A DNA stretch of 64,000 nt from Epiperipatus broadwayi (Eukaryota > Onychophora > Udeonychophora > Euonychophora > Peripatidae): the NCBI GenBank assembly GCA_028023455.1, contig JAQFVV010006274.1, positions 1,922,001-1,986,000 of the forward strand, in the 5' to 3' direction. Position 1 is the stretch's first letter; each line of letters starts with the position of its first letter. A program made the translations under genes and the position numbers. The notes beneath the pieces are model-generated. The model worked only from the letters and a program-made list of their open reading frames with translations. It was not told where the DNA came from and did not search any database. Positions 23,883 to 34,147 of this stretch are shown here, one piece after another.

Positions 23883-24233
23883 CTATCGCAAAATATAGCA
23901 TTGGGGTCCAGTGTTGGTTGTGTGAACTTTGTCCTGCACCTTGTGTACCCAAAAAGCATATGTCAGGAAGATAGATAACCTGATAACTGTAAAGTCTCCA
24001 GAGAAGAGACAACCCCTGATGTCCAGGATTTTATCCACTGCTATAATGCAGTGTTGAGAGATGACACTTCGAATACTGTTATAGCCTGGACATATATTTA
24101 ACAGATGATTAAAGGTCTCCTCTCCTCTAGAACAGGCATGACAAATTGGGTCTATTTTACTTAGAAACTGCTTATAGTATAAGAATGTATTAGTTGGCAT
24201 GGAGCCCATATTCACCTTGATCAGATAATCCAA
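23883..24233 (-). pseudogene. C-terminal zinc-knuckle region of the copy-B LINE
   Basis: Contains CHACSRGEETFNHLLNIC, a CX2CX8HX4C arrangement typical of the C-terminal end of several LINE ORF2 proteins, followed by GYNSIRSVISQH. Known examples contribute to RNA or DNA binding. The frame ends at 23883, some 400 bp before the element's 3' border, leaving a 3' untranslated stretch. Confidence 0.75.
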
Positions 24234-24469
24234 AAGTTTGAACTCCAGTAGCAGATATTTAAATATTGTGGTGATTTTATGATTGCTGCACCCTAGGTGA
24301 GCATAAATAACTGTATTTTCAGGATTCAGCAGGCGATGTGCCTGCCAGATGTTGATTTTATCATTAAACTCTGTTGTTAAGTGCCCTTTGTATAGAGATT
24401 GTTGTTTAATAATGGTGTCAAGCCATGTGTGTTTACTGGGGGGAGGTCTGTCAGTAGGTATTACAGTCT

Positions 24470-25782
24470 CTATAATATCTGATAGAGGGTATTTTTCCCA
24501 GGTTTACTAAAAGTGAATGCCCTTTTTGGAAATTGATTGTCTGAATTGAATGGAGACCCATACCGTTCTGTCTCCTGAAGTCTGTGGATGCTAGTTGCAG
24601 TGGTCCGACCTCTCCATAAGAGCTGACCACAGAGCCTCCAAATTTGTAAGCTGAATGATTTGGTAACTGCCATTATTGGCAGATAGTAATTTATGCTCAC
24701 CATAATCTTCATATTAATCAGAGCAATCTTCTTTTGTAGGGACAGATATGTCCTTGACAGCGACTGAACCATCTTAGTAGCATTGCTTATGATGGATTTT
24801 TGTAGGCAGACAGACATAGCAGTCTGTGACTTGAAGATAGGAAACCCCAGAAAACACTGAGGTTCCGCTAAAAAATTGGAGAGTATTTTCTTACCAGTGT
24901 TGATGCACCAGGATGATGACTTGTGAGGATTGATGGATAATTTATAATCTTTAGTATAATTGGTAATTATGGAATGAAGTGTCTTCAGATGTTTACGGGA
25001 TGGAAGAATCACAAGTATGTCATCCATGTATGCGAAAACCTTGATGTTTTTCTTAAGCCGGGGCACATATATCCCTGGAAGCTGATCTAGCTCTTTAATC
25101 AGAGGGTCAATGTACTTTGTGAACAATAGACCACTCAATGGTGATCTTTGTGGTATGGATCTTGAAAGGGCAAATCCGTCTGAGTAATGTCCATTTATGG
25201 AAATATGAATATGCCTATTATTCAGGAGATTGTCCAATATCTGAATTATCTGTTTTGATATGTCCAACTGAGAATGTTGACATCTACTGTATCAAAAGCA
25301 TTGGACACATCCAGCTGAACTGCCACAGGCTGGGATATTCTGTTAGATCTAATGTGATCAAGCATAATTTTCACTTCACCAATTGCAATCAGCGCTGATG
25401 ATCCCTTCCTTGCATATTGAGAGGCCGATATATCCTGTAGAATGGCATCCTGAACTTTTTCTTTTATTATACCCTCCATGACTTTGAACAAAATTGGTGT
25501 CATCGATATCGGCCTGATACTGCTAAGAGAGGTAGGATCCTGGTTCTTTTTAATGAATGGGACCATGGCGATTGGATATAGGTTAGGAATTACTCTCCTT
25601 TCAATGGCGAGGTAGTTTAACATGTTTAATATAATCCTTGCAGTAAAAAAATTTAAGTGAGTGAACACAAACTTCGGAATGGCATGAATCTCAGGATGAA
25701 CACTGTCAGGGAGACCCTGCAACCTCTGGTGATGACCTGGAGTGTAATACCATGATCTGCCTCTCCGATTGTGCCCACCCAC
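24470..25782 (-). pseudogene. reverse transcriptase domain of the copy-B LINE
   Basis: The first frame (25782-25246) holds YPIAMVPFIKKNQDP, SSIRPISMTPILFKVMEG, QYARKGSSALIAI and the palm motif VQLDVSNAFDTVD, including the catalytic aspartate. The frame then shifts near 25250-25267. The second frame (25267-24470) holds GHYSDGFALSRSIPQRS with PLSGLLFTKYIDPL (motif B, usually PQGSPLSGLLF, here PQRS) and VFAYMDDILVILPSRK (catalytic YMDD), then SINPHKSSSW and LGFPIF. One frameshift plus the G-to-R change in motif B argue that this copy is dead but young. Confidence 0.9.
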
Positions 25783-26339
25783 TCCAAGGCAGGGTTTGTG
25801 CGGTGACCTAATAGCAGGTTTTGAAAGTGTCTCTGTGTAAAATCATATTTGTACCAGTAAGGCTGCCACCACTGATGAGCAATGAAGTAGGAACTTCCTG
25901 TTTCTTTCTGGCCCCCAGAGCCCACCTGAGATAGCCCTGGGTCCAGCAATGTTGAGCTGGCGGGTAATTCTTTTCATTTTTTGTAGCTATTATCTCTGCT
26001 ACTACTGTTTCGATCTGTATGAAGCTTTTAGATCAAGTAAGTAGTCAATATTGTGATCCTGACCATCGAAGTTTTTAATTTTCCAATTCAGGCTGGCCAA
26101 TTCACGCATCAGTGTGATTGTTTCTTTAAGCTTGAAGGTGTATTGAGTAATCAACGACTGAATAATGCCTATAAATGTAGTTCAGGCCTCGACTGGATGT
26201 AGGTTTATGAGGTTCACCTTGTGAAAAAGAATGTAGGCATCTGAGAAAAATGCCTCAGTGGCATTGGTTTTAGTGAACATTCTGAGACTCCGGTTGACTT
26301 TAATTTGTTGAAAGTTGTTCAGCTCTAGGGATGCCATAA

Positions 26340-26985
26340 TCGCAAAATGATCTGAAAAAGCTGTCGGTTGCAGTGTAGCCTCTATCCCATAGTGCTATTC
26401 GGCCGAGTAGAACATTAGATCAATGAGTGTGCGACTGTTTTTTGTATAGAATGAAAATGCATCAGGTGGAAAGAAACCCCTCCCATTGAGAAATACTATG
26501 TTGAGTAGGGGTAAATATTTCTTTGTGAAGGACTCATAGGAGATGTTAAAGTCACCGAGCAGAATGGTAGGTGCATTGTTATTACTAGTAATTAGGTTAA
26601 TTGTGTGGACTATTTTCAGCAGTGTTGCATGAACATTGGGGCTGTATACATAAATCACATTGAAAGTATTCAAGGAGAAGGTAAACTCCATGGCAATTAG
26701 GTTCTGATCTAGATAAATTATTCTGAAGGAGGTTGGAGCCAGAAGATAATTTATTATTACCCCAACTCCTCCCCTAGCAGCATGACCTGTAGATAATTGG
26801 GTGAATCCTATTTTACTAAGTTCTGATTTCATGAAGTAGTTCGAGTTTAGGTGATATTTCGTTTCGCCTATGAACAACGTATGTGGTGAGTTTTGCTTAA
26901 GGAAATGCCTGATGGCATTAATATGACCGAGGAAATTTATACCTCGGACATTGATAGCAGAGATTAAACATTTATTGTTATCCAT
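26340..26985 (-). pseudogene. AP-like endonuclease domain of the copy-B LINE
   Basis: The frame from MDNNKCLISAINVRGI carries the hallmarks of the APE-type endonuclease of non-LTR retrotransposons: the N of SAINVRG, the catalytic E in FIGETKYHL, GHAARGGVGVIIN, YVYSPNV, the GDFNISYESF block, and SRTLIDLMFYS. A stop interrupts at 26395, but the same strand goes on to AFSDHFAIMASL, which supplies the SDH catalytic histidine. The motifs are complete and in order, about 215 residues, the usual size for this domain. Confidence 0.88.
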
Positions 26986-27119
26986 TGCAAGATGGCCCGC
27001 TAGATTCCACCGCAGGCAGTTTCAATGAAATATTAGCAGAATTTTTTTTTTATTAATTTTCTTGTGGATGTTTGGATGGATGTTTAAATGTGAAGTGGGG
27101 AGATCCACAGGCAAACCAT

Positions 27120-27612
27120 TGGTAGGATAACTAGTTACCAAATAGGATGGAAGATTAATCTTGCGTTTCTTTTCTATGGCTCCTTTATGCTTATTGTTAG
27201 TTGCATTTGATATTGTGGGTTTAGACTTTTGCCTCTGGGAATGCTATCTCTTCTTCTCCTGAGCTAGGACTAGATATAGCCCATGGTTTTCTTTTATGAC
27301 TGGCATTAGGAGTGATGAATGTCTCCATCTCATCTGCAGACCAGGAAGCGGCAGAATCTATCGGTGTTTGGTAAGGAGTGATATTTTCATTAGTCACAGC
27401 TATCAGTGTGTCACTAGGACTTGGTGAGATGTTATATTTACCTTGGGTGGAGTTAGGTTTCGGTATTTCCGTCTTTTTTTTGGTTTGGTTTGATCTTGGT
27501 TTATATTGTTTTCACCAACCCTATTACCAGACACTGTGACTGAGCTGAAACCTAGGCCTTCATGCAAATTCCTAGGTTCATTATTGTGGGAATCTTTTGG
27601 TTTTGATTCCAA
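27120..27612 (-). pseudogene. ORF1-like region of the copy-B LINE
   Basis: Starts MESKPKDSHNNEPRNL and is rich in K, N, S and P, including a basic TKPKKRRKYRN cluster. Past a stop at 27403 the same strand continues with SWSADEMETFITPN and KRKPWAISSPSSGEEE. No zinc knuckle or other known fold is visible. Position and basic character suggest the RNA-binding ORF1 protein, but this is inference. Confidence 0.5.
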
Positions 27613-27654
27613 CGGCCTTTGATTATTGTTTTGGTTTTTGTGACTATTGTTACT

Positions 27655-27930
27655 TTTTATATATACACACTAACAAAAAGAACCCACTTTCTGATTAATT
27701 ACTGTCAAAAAAAAAGCAAATTACTCGGGTATCATTTTTAATTTTTAAATTTAGTGTGAATATAGAAATTTTGTGTAAATTGAAAAATATATAATTGCAT
27801 ATTATTTTCTATTAAAAAAATACCCTAACTTTTTATAGATATACACACAAACAAAAACAACCCATTTTATGATTAATTACTGTCCAAAAAATGTCCGGGT
27901 ATCATTTAAAAATTTAATGTGAATTTCTAA
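27655..27930 (-). repeat. second part of the about 113-bp array in copy B
   Basis: Two units, with boxes near 27690 and 27870. The 180-bp spacing corresponds to the second long unit at the same relative position in copy A (6256-6429). Confidence 0.8.
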
Positions 27931-28114
27931 AATTTTTGTTTTGTAAATAGTAATATTATTTACTATTAGTTCCTCTAATTTCCTATTACAAAACTAAAAA
28001 AGCCGATATTTACATAGATAGAATCACAGACCCAGCCTGGAATCGTAATATGTATGTGTTTTTGATTAACATCAACGCCATCAAACGGTTGACACGAGAG
28101 AATAGAAAACTACC

Positions 28115-28739
28115 AAATTTTTATAAACAATAATAATATAGCTTTTTTAGTTTATTTTAAATATTTTCTAGATAAAGCCTTATAGTTTCAATATGCATTA
28201 ACAAAAATAAATAATCTTTATTTAAATGTTTTATACACACAGACATTTCACTCCTACCCCTACTCTAGCAAATAATAGATTTAATGACATATATAGGCTC
28301 TAAACTTTACAGGAAGTCTGCATACACATAGAGTTTTGTCAGTAGATCTCTCTCCTTCCTCTATTAAAGTTATAACACCCTGTTTTTTTTCATATAAAAA
28401 TTCTCTCTTTTAACTTTTAATTGATCTTGATCCAGGTCACTATTTTGATCATTTAGGAAATTGTCTTTTTTATTTTTATTTCATTCATTAACAAATTACT
28501 TACATAAATGTCAGGTGATGACTCATCAAAATGGAGGTGAAGGTGATGCCCCCTTACTTTCCTCCAATTTTTTAATTTGACAAATAATTGTTGTTGTTTT
28601 TTTCAAAAGTAACCTTCAGTAGTTAAAAGATTACAAAAATTTTCGGGTACACTTACCTGTTGAGGATTACAAATGTTAAAACAATTATTGACCAGTTGTA
28701 TATAAAATGCATAAAATAATTTTGATTAATGTGTATCTG
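28115..28739 (+). other. intron sequence, nothing recognised
   Basis: A+T-rich flank of copy B with no assignable feature. Confidence 0.5.
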
Positions 28740-29470
28740 TACATGGATAATAAATTCTTGACCCGCAGCCGAGCCATGTCAAGACCATTATAAGTACCTC
28801 TGTCTCCCAATTAACATTCCAAATGTGCAGGGACCATATTCAGTCTACCTACATAGAATAAGAAAACCAACTAACGAGCCACACTGCCCAAAACCAACCT
28901 AGCAAGGGGGCACAGCCGCCGACCAGAGCAGGAACAGTGCTGAGACTTTGACCAGGTATCCTCCCGGCAGGTTTTCATGTAGTGGCAATAAATCGTCAAC
29001 AACCTGCACCAATAAACCAGGCCCCTAATGACTGCCACCACCTCCGAGAAAGAAAAGAGGAGTGCATACCCATGCCTGCAAAATTATTGCAGCAAAAACT
29101 CCAAAGCTACAAAAATTGTCAGTGGTCCAAAGCAGACTAACCACCTTACAAATGCTTTAATTTTAAAGTTAACTAATGAGACAAAAATAATAATGAGCTC
29201 AAATCATCACAGTCCTAATAAACAATCCATCAAGGGAGTGCAGCAGCCTCTCAGAGCAAAGTTCAATGGGGGCAGTGATGGCTAACCACTCCCATAAATG
29301 CACCAAGCCTTTCATGACCACCCCCGCCACACATGAGGAAAAGGAGTGCAGATCCATGCCCACCAGTGCAACAGTGGATTCATTGTAATCTGGAATCAAC
29401 CCAGATTTACTTCCAAACCATGAGTACATGCCATTTGTTCATATCACCTTGCAACTGAGGTCAATGAGCT
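28740..29470. other. GC-richer block of unknown origin
   Basis: Base composition is close to balanced and differs sharply from the neighbourhood. It contains two diverged half-repeats about 280 bp apart (28990-29110 and 29290-29390), each running CACCAA, CATGAC/AATGACTGCCACCACC, AGGAGTGCA and CCCATGCC. The + strand is open at 29028-29285 (MTATTSEKEKRSAYPC and so on) and the minus strand at 29429-29199, but neither resembles a protein I know and no splice sites support them. It could be a retroelement fragment or a captured gene piece. Confidence 0.5.
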
Positions 29471-30529
29471 GAAAGTCTGTTTGTCATCATTAGCAATCTC
29501 CTGTGTGTGCAAATATTCACAATTCTTGTTTAACCCACCCAACTATAAAGACCTTCAGTGTTCACTATGATTCTTATTTGTTGATACTAATTGGATTCTG
29601 TTTCTTTGGATTGAATTCTGGGTCTAGATTAGTAATTAAGGATTCAGTTGTATAATCTGAAAGTTTGTTGTTAAACTTTGGAATAATCTCAATAATTGAT
29701 GAATTAAAAGATGATGAATCATTTGTGGTTTCAATGTCTCTGTTTAGGTCTAAAACATTATTTGTACTAATTTTGCCTTTAAATTGTTGTTTTTTAGCTC
29801 AGGAATCATTTTGTTGTAATTCTGTGTTGATTTGAATATTTTTTTATTTTTTGTGATCCCCAATCACACCAGAAGTGGGCTAATAACTTTTGTTGTGATC
29901 ATCGGAGAAACTTGATTTTTGTCCAGGAAGATAGCTTAAGTCATTTTAATTCTAAAATTGAGATCGAATTAAAATTCAAAATAATTTATTAACCCTGCAC
30001 GATTTGCCATATTCAGCAACTTCCGGTTTGTCAGACGATATTGTAATTTTATTCCTATGAATAATTTAACACTGAGATTTTTTTTCCTTAGTTTTATGAT
30101 TAATTTTTGTATCTATAATGTTCCTTGGGTTGTTTTCTGTCTTCTCTGACTGGTTTTCAGCCATGGAAACTTGTTTAACATTATTAATATCTGATTCAAG
30201 AATGAAGTTCTTAAAACTATCTTTGTTAAACATTATTAATATCTGATTCAAGAATGAAGTTCTTAAAACTATCTTTGTTAGCATTTTTATTTTCAATATT
30301 TTCAATGAGATTTGATGTCCAAATGCTTACTCTTTTTATTCTATAAATAAGATTAGGATTTCTAGTATTAATTCTTTTTAGAATAATTTGGTTTCATTTA
30401 AAACTATTTTCCAAAGATTTATGTTACTCTAATGATTCTAAGAATTACTTAACCTAGCTTTTGCCTATTTCTAATGGCAGCCGTTTGCATATAGTGGAAC
30501 GATAGGTAATTTCAATTATTCTTGAATGA
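29471..30529 (-). other. unassigned sequence beside the Gypsy element
   Basis: A minus-strand frame at 30305-30066 includes MAENQSEKTENNPRN and an IDTKINHKTKEKK tail, lysine-rich and unrecognised. It may be the far 3' part of the Gypsy element or a separate insertion. The GC-rich string TTAACCCTGCACGA lies at 29989-30002 (see findings). Confidence 0.35.
30172..30280 (-). repeat. tandem duplication of a 52-bp unit
   Basis: ACATTATTAATATCTGATTC plus AAGAATGAAGTTCTTAAAAC and a short tail occur twice in direct order with almost no differences. It lies in a minus-strand open frame (30305-30066). That frame is not recognisable as a protein. Confidence 0.85.
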
Positions 30530-30715
30530 AAACTGATTTTAAATTTCTTGTAAAAATGAAAAAACAATAAAACAGGTATTCACTTACATCTTCGTAAACT
30601 TTTCTTCTATGAATTCAAAACTAAACTATAACTTTGGTAATTAAAACTGGGAGCCTGTAACAGCGTGAACTGGAATACCAGGCTCCCTCTAGTGGATCTT
30701 TGACAAATAATTCTT
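30530..30715 (-). other. candidate Gypsy 3' LTR fragment with GC-rich hairpin
   Basis: On the minus strand from 30710 the sequence starts TGTCAAAGATCCACTAGAGG and contains GGGAGCCTG, a spacer of about 20 bases, then CAGGCTCCC, a perfect hairpin stem. It directly follows the integrase end. Position and the TG start suit an LTR, but without a second copy this is inference. Confidence 0.4.
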
Positions 30716-30929
30716 TTGATAATAAATTCAGTATTGTGCCAAGCATCTTTTTACTTTTAAGATTTCTCCCAATTGTGATTTTTATTCATTTTACTAGTGG
30801 ATGGCAATAACTTAGTCAGATGAGTAGGAACAATTGATACATCACTGCTAACTTTGCTGGAAACTTATTTGTTGCTGTACTCAACATAAAATGTTGATTA
30901 TATATAGCATTCACTAAAGCTCCTGGTAT

Positions 30930-31500
30930 ATTCTTTAATCTAAATTTTTTAAACATGTTCTTTAAATGTTGAATGCTTTTTCCGCTATTCCATTACTTTC
31001 AGGGTAATGTATGGCTGAGTAAGGATATGTTTAGTTCTTTTACCCTGCAAGTAATCGTTAAATTTCTGTGAAGTAGCATTTTCTGTCATTTATTATCTCT
31101 GGAAAACCATGCATAACAAATATTTCCTTCAGGCCTGTTACTGTGCATTATAACTGTTATGCTTTTTACTAATTTATATTCAGACCATTAGTTGAATGAA
31201 TCAACTAGTGTCAGTATTATGTATCTGTTTAAAGGTCTTGTATGATTCAAATGGATACTGGTCCAAGAGATGTGGACTTTCTCCAAGTTTTCAATTATTT
31301 AGGTTTCAAATTTTCAATTTGTTTTTAATAATACATTTTATGATCATTTGCTTGATATCACCACTTAAATTTGGCCATAATATATATGATTAATCTATGC
31401 TTTCATCCTCACAATTCCCATGTGATGTTGATGCAGAAGATCCAGTAAATATCCTCTGCCTTTGGAAGAACGAGTATGCAGTCTGTCATTAAGATGCATC
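30930..31500 (-). pseudogene. Gypsy integrase remnant
   Basis: On the minus strand, LLDLLHQHHMGIVRMKA (about 31460) matches the HxxxGHxG..RM zinc-binding start of Gypsy integrases. DQYPFESYKTFKQIHNTD (about 31260) fits the P....W..IH.D.. opening of the catalytic core. VMHGFPEIIND (about 31110) fits the ..GIPE.IVSDNG box, and HYPESNGIAEKAF (about 31000) matches YHPQSNG.AER. Frameshifts separate the blocks. Confidence 0.8.
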
Positions 31501-31739
31501 CATTGCACACTGAAAAGTTTTACAACTCCCATAGAAAGAGTTTTAGGCCAATCATATTTTCTCCACTTCATGAGTTGGATATCCTTTGTCTTTCCTAGTT
31601 CACTAGACTATAACTGAAATATTAAGAATTTAATATGGTTATGTATAATTTTGCTAACTGCATATAGCTTCACTTTATTATTTGTTAACTGAGATAGAGC
31701 ATCAGCATATTGAATATCTTACTCTTTCCCCCAGTTTAT

Positions 31740-32040
31740 AGACTAGTTCATAGTCATAGTTTGACAAAATGTTAATCCAACATAGCATGCATTGGTTTAT
31801 GTGTTCATGTTTTTTTTTTCCTAGTATCAAATATTCTCTTTAGGGGGTGATGGTCTATGTCCATGCAGATCTGAAATTTTCTTTCATAAATGTATTGGTG
31901 GAACTTCTTAATGGTGAAAACCACTGCTAGTGCTTCTATGTCAATTTTGCTATAATTTTTTTCAGCTATTGACAATACTCTTGAGGTATGGACTACGGGA
32001 CATGACAGCTCCAACAATGGATTCTGATGCATCAGCTGTT
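31740..32040 (-). pseudogene. Gypsy RNase H remnant
   Basis: The frame 32032-31805 contains PVVHTSRVLSIAEKNYSK, IDIEALAVVFTIKKFHQYIY and DIDHHPLKRIF. This is the classic SR.LS.AEKNY..I..EALAVV...KKFHQYLYGR.F....DH.PL sequence of Ty3/Gypsy RNase H. It is the best preserved part of the element, with the catalytic E of IDIEAL and the D before HHPL in place. Confidence 0.9.
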
Positions 32041-32169
32041 ATTATAACATCTATACCACCATTGTAATGAATCAACAATTTATCAGATATTAAAAAAATA
32101 TTTTTCTTTTTAAAATCCAAATGATGTTCACTGGTCCATTTCCAATATTATTTCTTTTTTAAACTGGTA

Positions 32170-32870
32170 CAAAGTTGTCAACCAGTATGAGTTTTCTTTT
32201 AAAAAGGTTTCATAAAAATTTAAAAGTCCCAGAAATGCCTGTACTGTCTTTACATTTCTAGGCATCTCAGAATTTTTAATGCCTTTACTTTGTCTGGAAT
32301 AAGGTATCTTCCATTTGCATTATATGTATCTGAGAAACTGGGGGGGGGTGTGCAAATATATTTATTAATATTTATTTTAGCCCTCTCTTTTTTTGATTTT
32401 GAACAGACTGCATTCACTCACCTTTCTCATTACTACTCCATATTAGTAGTAACCAATATGTCATTTCAATAGGGAATCATTCTGTTTATAAATCTGAAAA
32501 CATATCTATTTTTGCTTGGAAAATGCTGCAATACCATAAAGCAATTTATTGCATTTGTACAGTCTCCCATGAGTAGTCAGTGTTAACTCTTCTGTTGTGT
32601 TTTCAGTTACTGGTATTTAATGGAATGCAACAGTTAAGTCTATCTTCGCAAGATATATTTTTGTAGTGATACTATCACTTGGCATACATTTAAGACTGGG
32701 TATGGACTTTTATTTATACATTTTTTTGGCATGATTATAATCCCTGCACAAGTCCTAATAACAGTTGTGACCCAAGGCAAATCTTTAATTGTAGTTAACA
32801 TTTCTTTAGAAACCATCTTGTCCAGCATTTCTCTACTTTTATTTTCAAGGCGAGTGGCATCTTGCAAGAC
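32170..32870 (-). pseudogene. Gypsy reverse transcriptase remnant
   Basis: The N-terminal part is readable at 32867-32640: ENKSREMLDKMVSKEML, then LPWVTTVIRTCAGIII and SPYPVLNVCQ. These match the ELDKMVKEGI...SDWATPIVPV.KKDG...YPLPK block. Further down, at about 32640-32480, a LYGIA box survives. The YxDD catalytic box was not located because of decay. Confidence 0.75.
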
Positions 32871-33039
32871 TTACAAATAATAAGTTGTGTACCCTTAATG
32901 AATTTTACATTCACTGGTACTGTTCTTGGGATGTACTTGAACAATCCTAGGTATCTCTTTTACATTAGAGTTACTACTTGAACTGTCCTTATCATGTTCA
33001 TATGAATGCCCAGAGATTTAAATCAGTTTTTTTTTCCAG

Positions 33040-33340
33040 TATTGGACTAAAATCTTTGTTTACTATATGTAGCATAAGAAATTTTACTCTTTAAATTTCA
33101 CTGGTATTACAACTTTGCCACATATATCTATTTTGTTTCCATTAATGTTTGTATCAAATATGTCCATATGTTGAGATGTAGACCTTATATTTTTTACTGA
33201 TTTTTACTCAAACTGTATTAGATATCAGTGACCAACTGGCTTTGCTGTTCATTTATATTGTTACCATTTGATCATAAATATTCACATCAGTAATATGTAG
33301 TCTATTTTAATGGCATTAAGCATTTTGACATTAACACTTA
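33040..33340 (-). pseudogene. Gypsy aspartic protease remnant
   Basis: The minus strand at about 33200-33050 gives a YKVYISTYGH segment, then INGNKIDICGKVVIPVKFKE and, after a frameshift, VNKDFSPILG. This fits the LRTYTG...I.V.G...VPV.Y......VV...P.LLGR region of Gypsy proteases. The DSG/DTG active-site triplet was not found intact. Confidence 0.6.
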
Positions 33341-33439
33341 TAATCTATTCCTCCCCAGATTTGTAGTGCAAATTTAGGTTCATAATAGTTCTGCATTTCT
33401 TAACAGACAGCTACTAAATGATATTTTTTCACTATTTTT

Positions 33440-34000
33440 GCACATTTTATTTGCACTTCCTCAAATGTCCTGGTTCACCACAACAATAACACATTTCATC
33501 TTTTTTTTTTTCCAGTACTGGTGTTCGGAATATTTTTTCTTGATTTTTTGTACTATCAACAATATTTTTTCCAACTATTGTGACAATACAGACTTGATAC
33601 ATTATTTAGCATAATTTCTTGTGTGATGACACATTTTTTCATGATTTATTTATAATTTAGGTTGGGGTTGCTCAACCATATTTTCCTGAAATTCTGGCTG
33701 TAATTATGTTATTAATTTCATGGTCAAGCTCACAGTCTAGCTAACTTTCTTAAAGTTAAATCATAGTCCACATTTTTTTATAAGGTAACTGCTTCCTGTT
33801 TCACAATCTCAGTCATGCTATCTGTTTTGGTATTCCCAGAGTAAAATATCAACTTAATTTCTCCAATAACTTTTTTATATCGAGGTTTCTTATTTGTTTG
33901 GGATCAACTAATCTATTTGCCAGCTTTAGCATCTTCTAAACTGCAAAATAGAGAAGCATAGACACTTTCAGAATGCTTATCTTCTGCCTTATTTATGAAA
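33440..34000 (-). pseudogene. Gypsy gag remnant with zinc knuckle
   Basis: At about 33510 the minus strand reads MCYCCGEPGHLRKCK, a CCHC zinc knuckle with one residue missing between the histidine and the last cysteine. Upstream on the same strand, SESVYASLFCSLEDAK and NVDYDLTLRKLARL resemble the helical gag segments that precede the knuckle in Gypsy elements. Several stops are present. Confidence 0.65.
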
Positions 34001-34147
34001 ATATAATGTCCTATATGTTTGACATAATTATTGCATGTAACAACATTATTAATGTTGAATTATCGTATAATAGTATTCAATACAGCCATTTCAAATTGCC
34101 AATTTTTTACTATGCATTTAGAATAACTAATATTTGTCGTGCAGGGG

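Larger units (their letters stand above)
23466..27650 (-). mobile_element. APE-type LINE with YMDD reverse transcriptase, inserted in copy B
   Basis: A non-LTR retrotransposon in minus orientation that separates two halves of one repeat array. Its 5' end is near 27650 and its 3' end near 23466, where the minus strand is A/T-rich. Order on the minus strand: a basic ORF1-like frame (27612-about 27120), endonuclease (26985-26340), reverse transcriptase (25782-24470) and a C-terminal zinc-knuckle region (24233-23883). Long open stretches and intact motifs make it the best preserved coding element in the window. A few stops and frameshifts (near 26200, 25990, 25250, 24470) still inactivate it. The clade is not resolved. 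RTE and jockey can be excluded by comparison with the other LINEs here. Confidence 0.9.
22188..28114 (-). mobile_element. TIR transposon with internal minisatellite, copy B, split by a LINE
   Basis: Same family as copy A in opposite orientation. The left tip GGTTGTTTTCTACTCCCT (22188) corresponds to copy A's right end. The right tip AATAGAAAACTACC ends at 28114. It contains the AAGAGGCTTCTTTCTA / AAAGAGTCCTCG duplicated block (22285-22385), the AAAACAACCCAG-type array (22770-23460 and 27655-27930) and the GAGGAACTAATAG-type subterminal block (complement at about 27968). It lacks the nested insertion of copy A. The flanks GAATTT and AAATTT are only weak evidence for a target duplication. Without the inserted LINE it would be about 1.74 kb. 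Confidence 0.85.
30530..34130 (-). mobile_element. Ty3/Gypsy LTR retrotransposon remnant
   Basis: The minus strand carries decayed gag with a zinc knuckle (about 34000-33440), protease (33340-33040), reverse transcriptase (32870-32170), RNase H (32040-31740) and integrase (31500-30930), in the Ty3/Gypsy order. Numerous stops and frameshifts break every domain. A possible 3' LTR fragment follows at 30715-30530. No matching 5' LTR was found on the other side, so LTR assignment remains open. Retrotransposons of this class copy themselves through RNA. This copy is a fossil lying antisense in the UBR intron. Confidence 0.85.
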
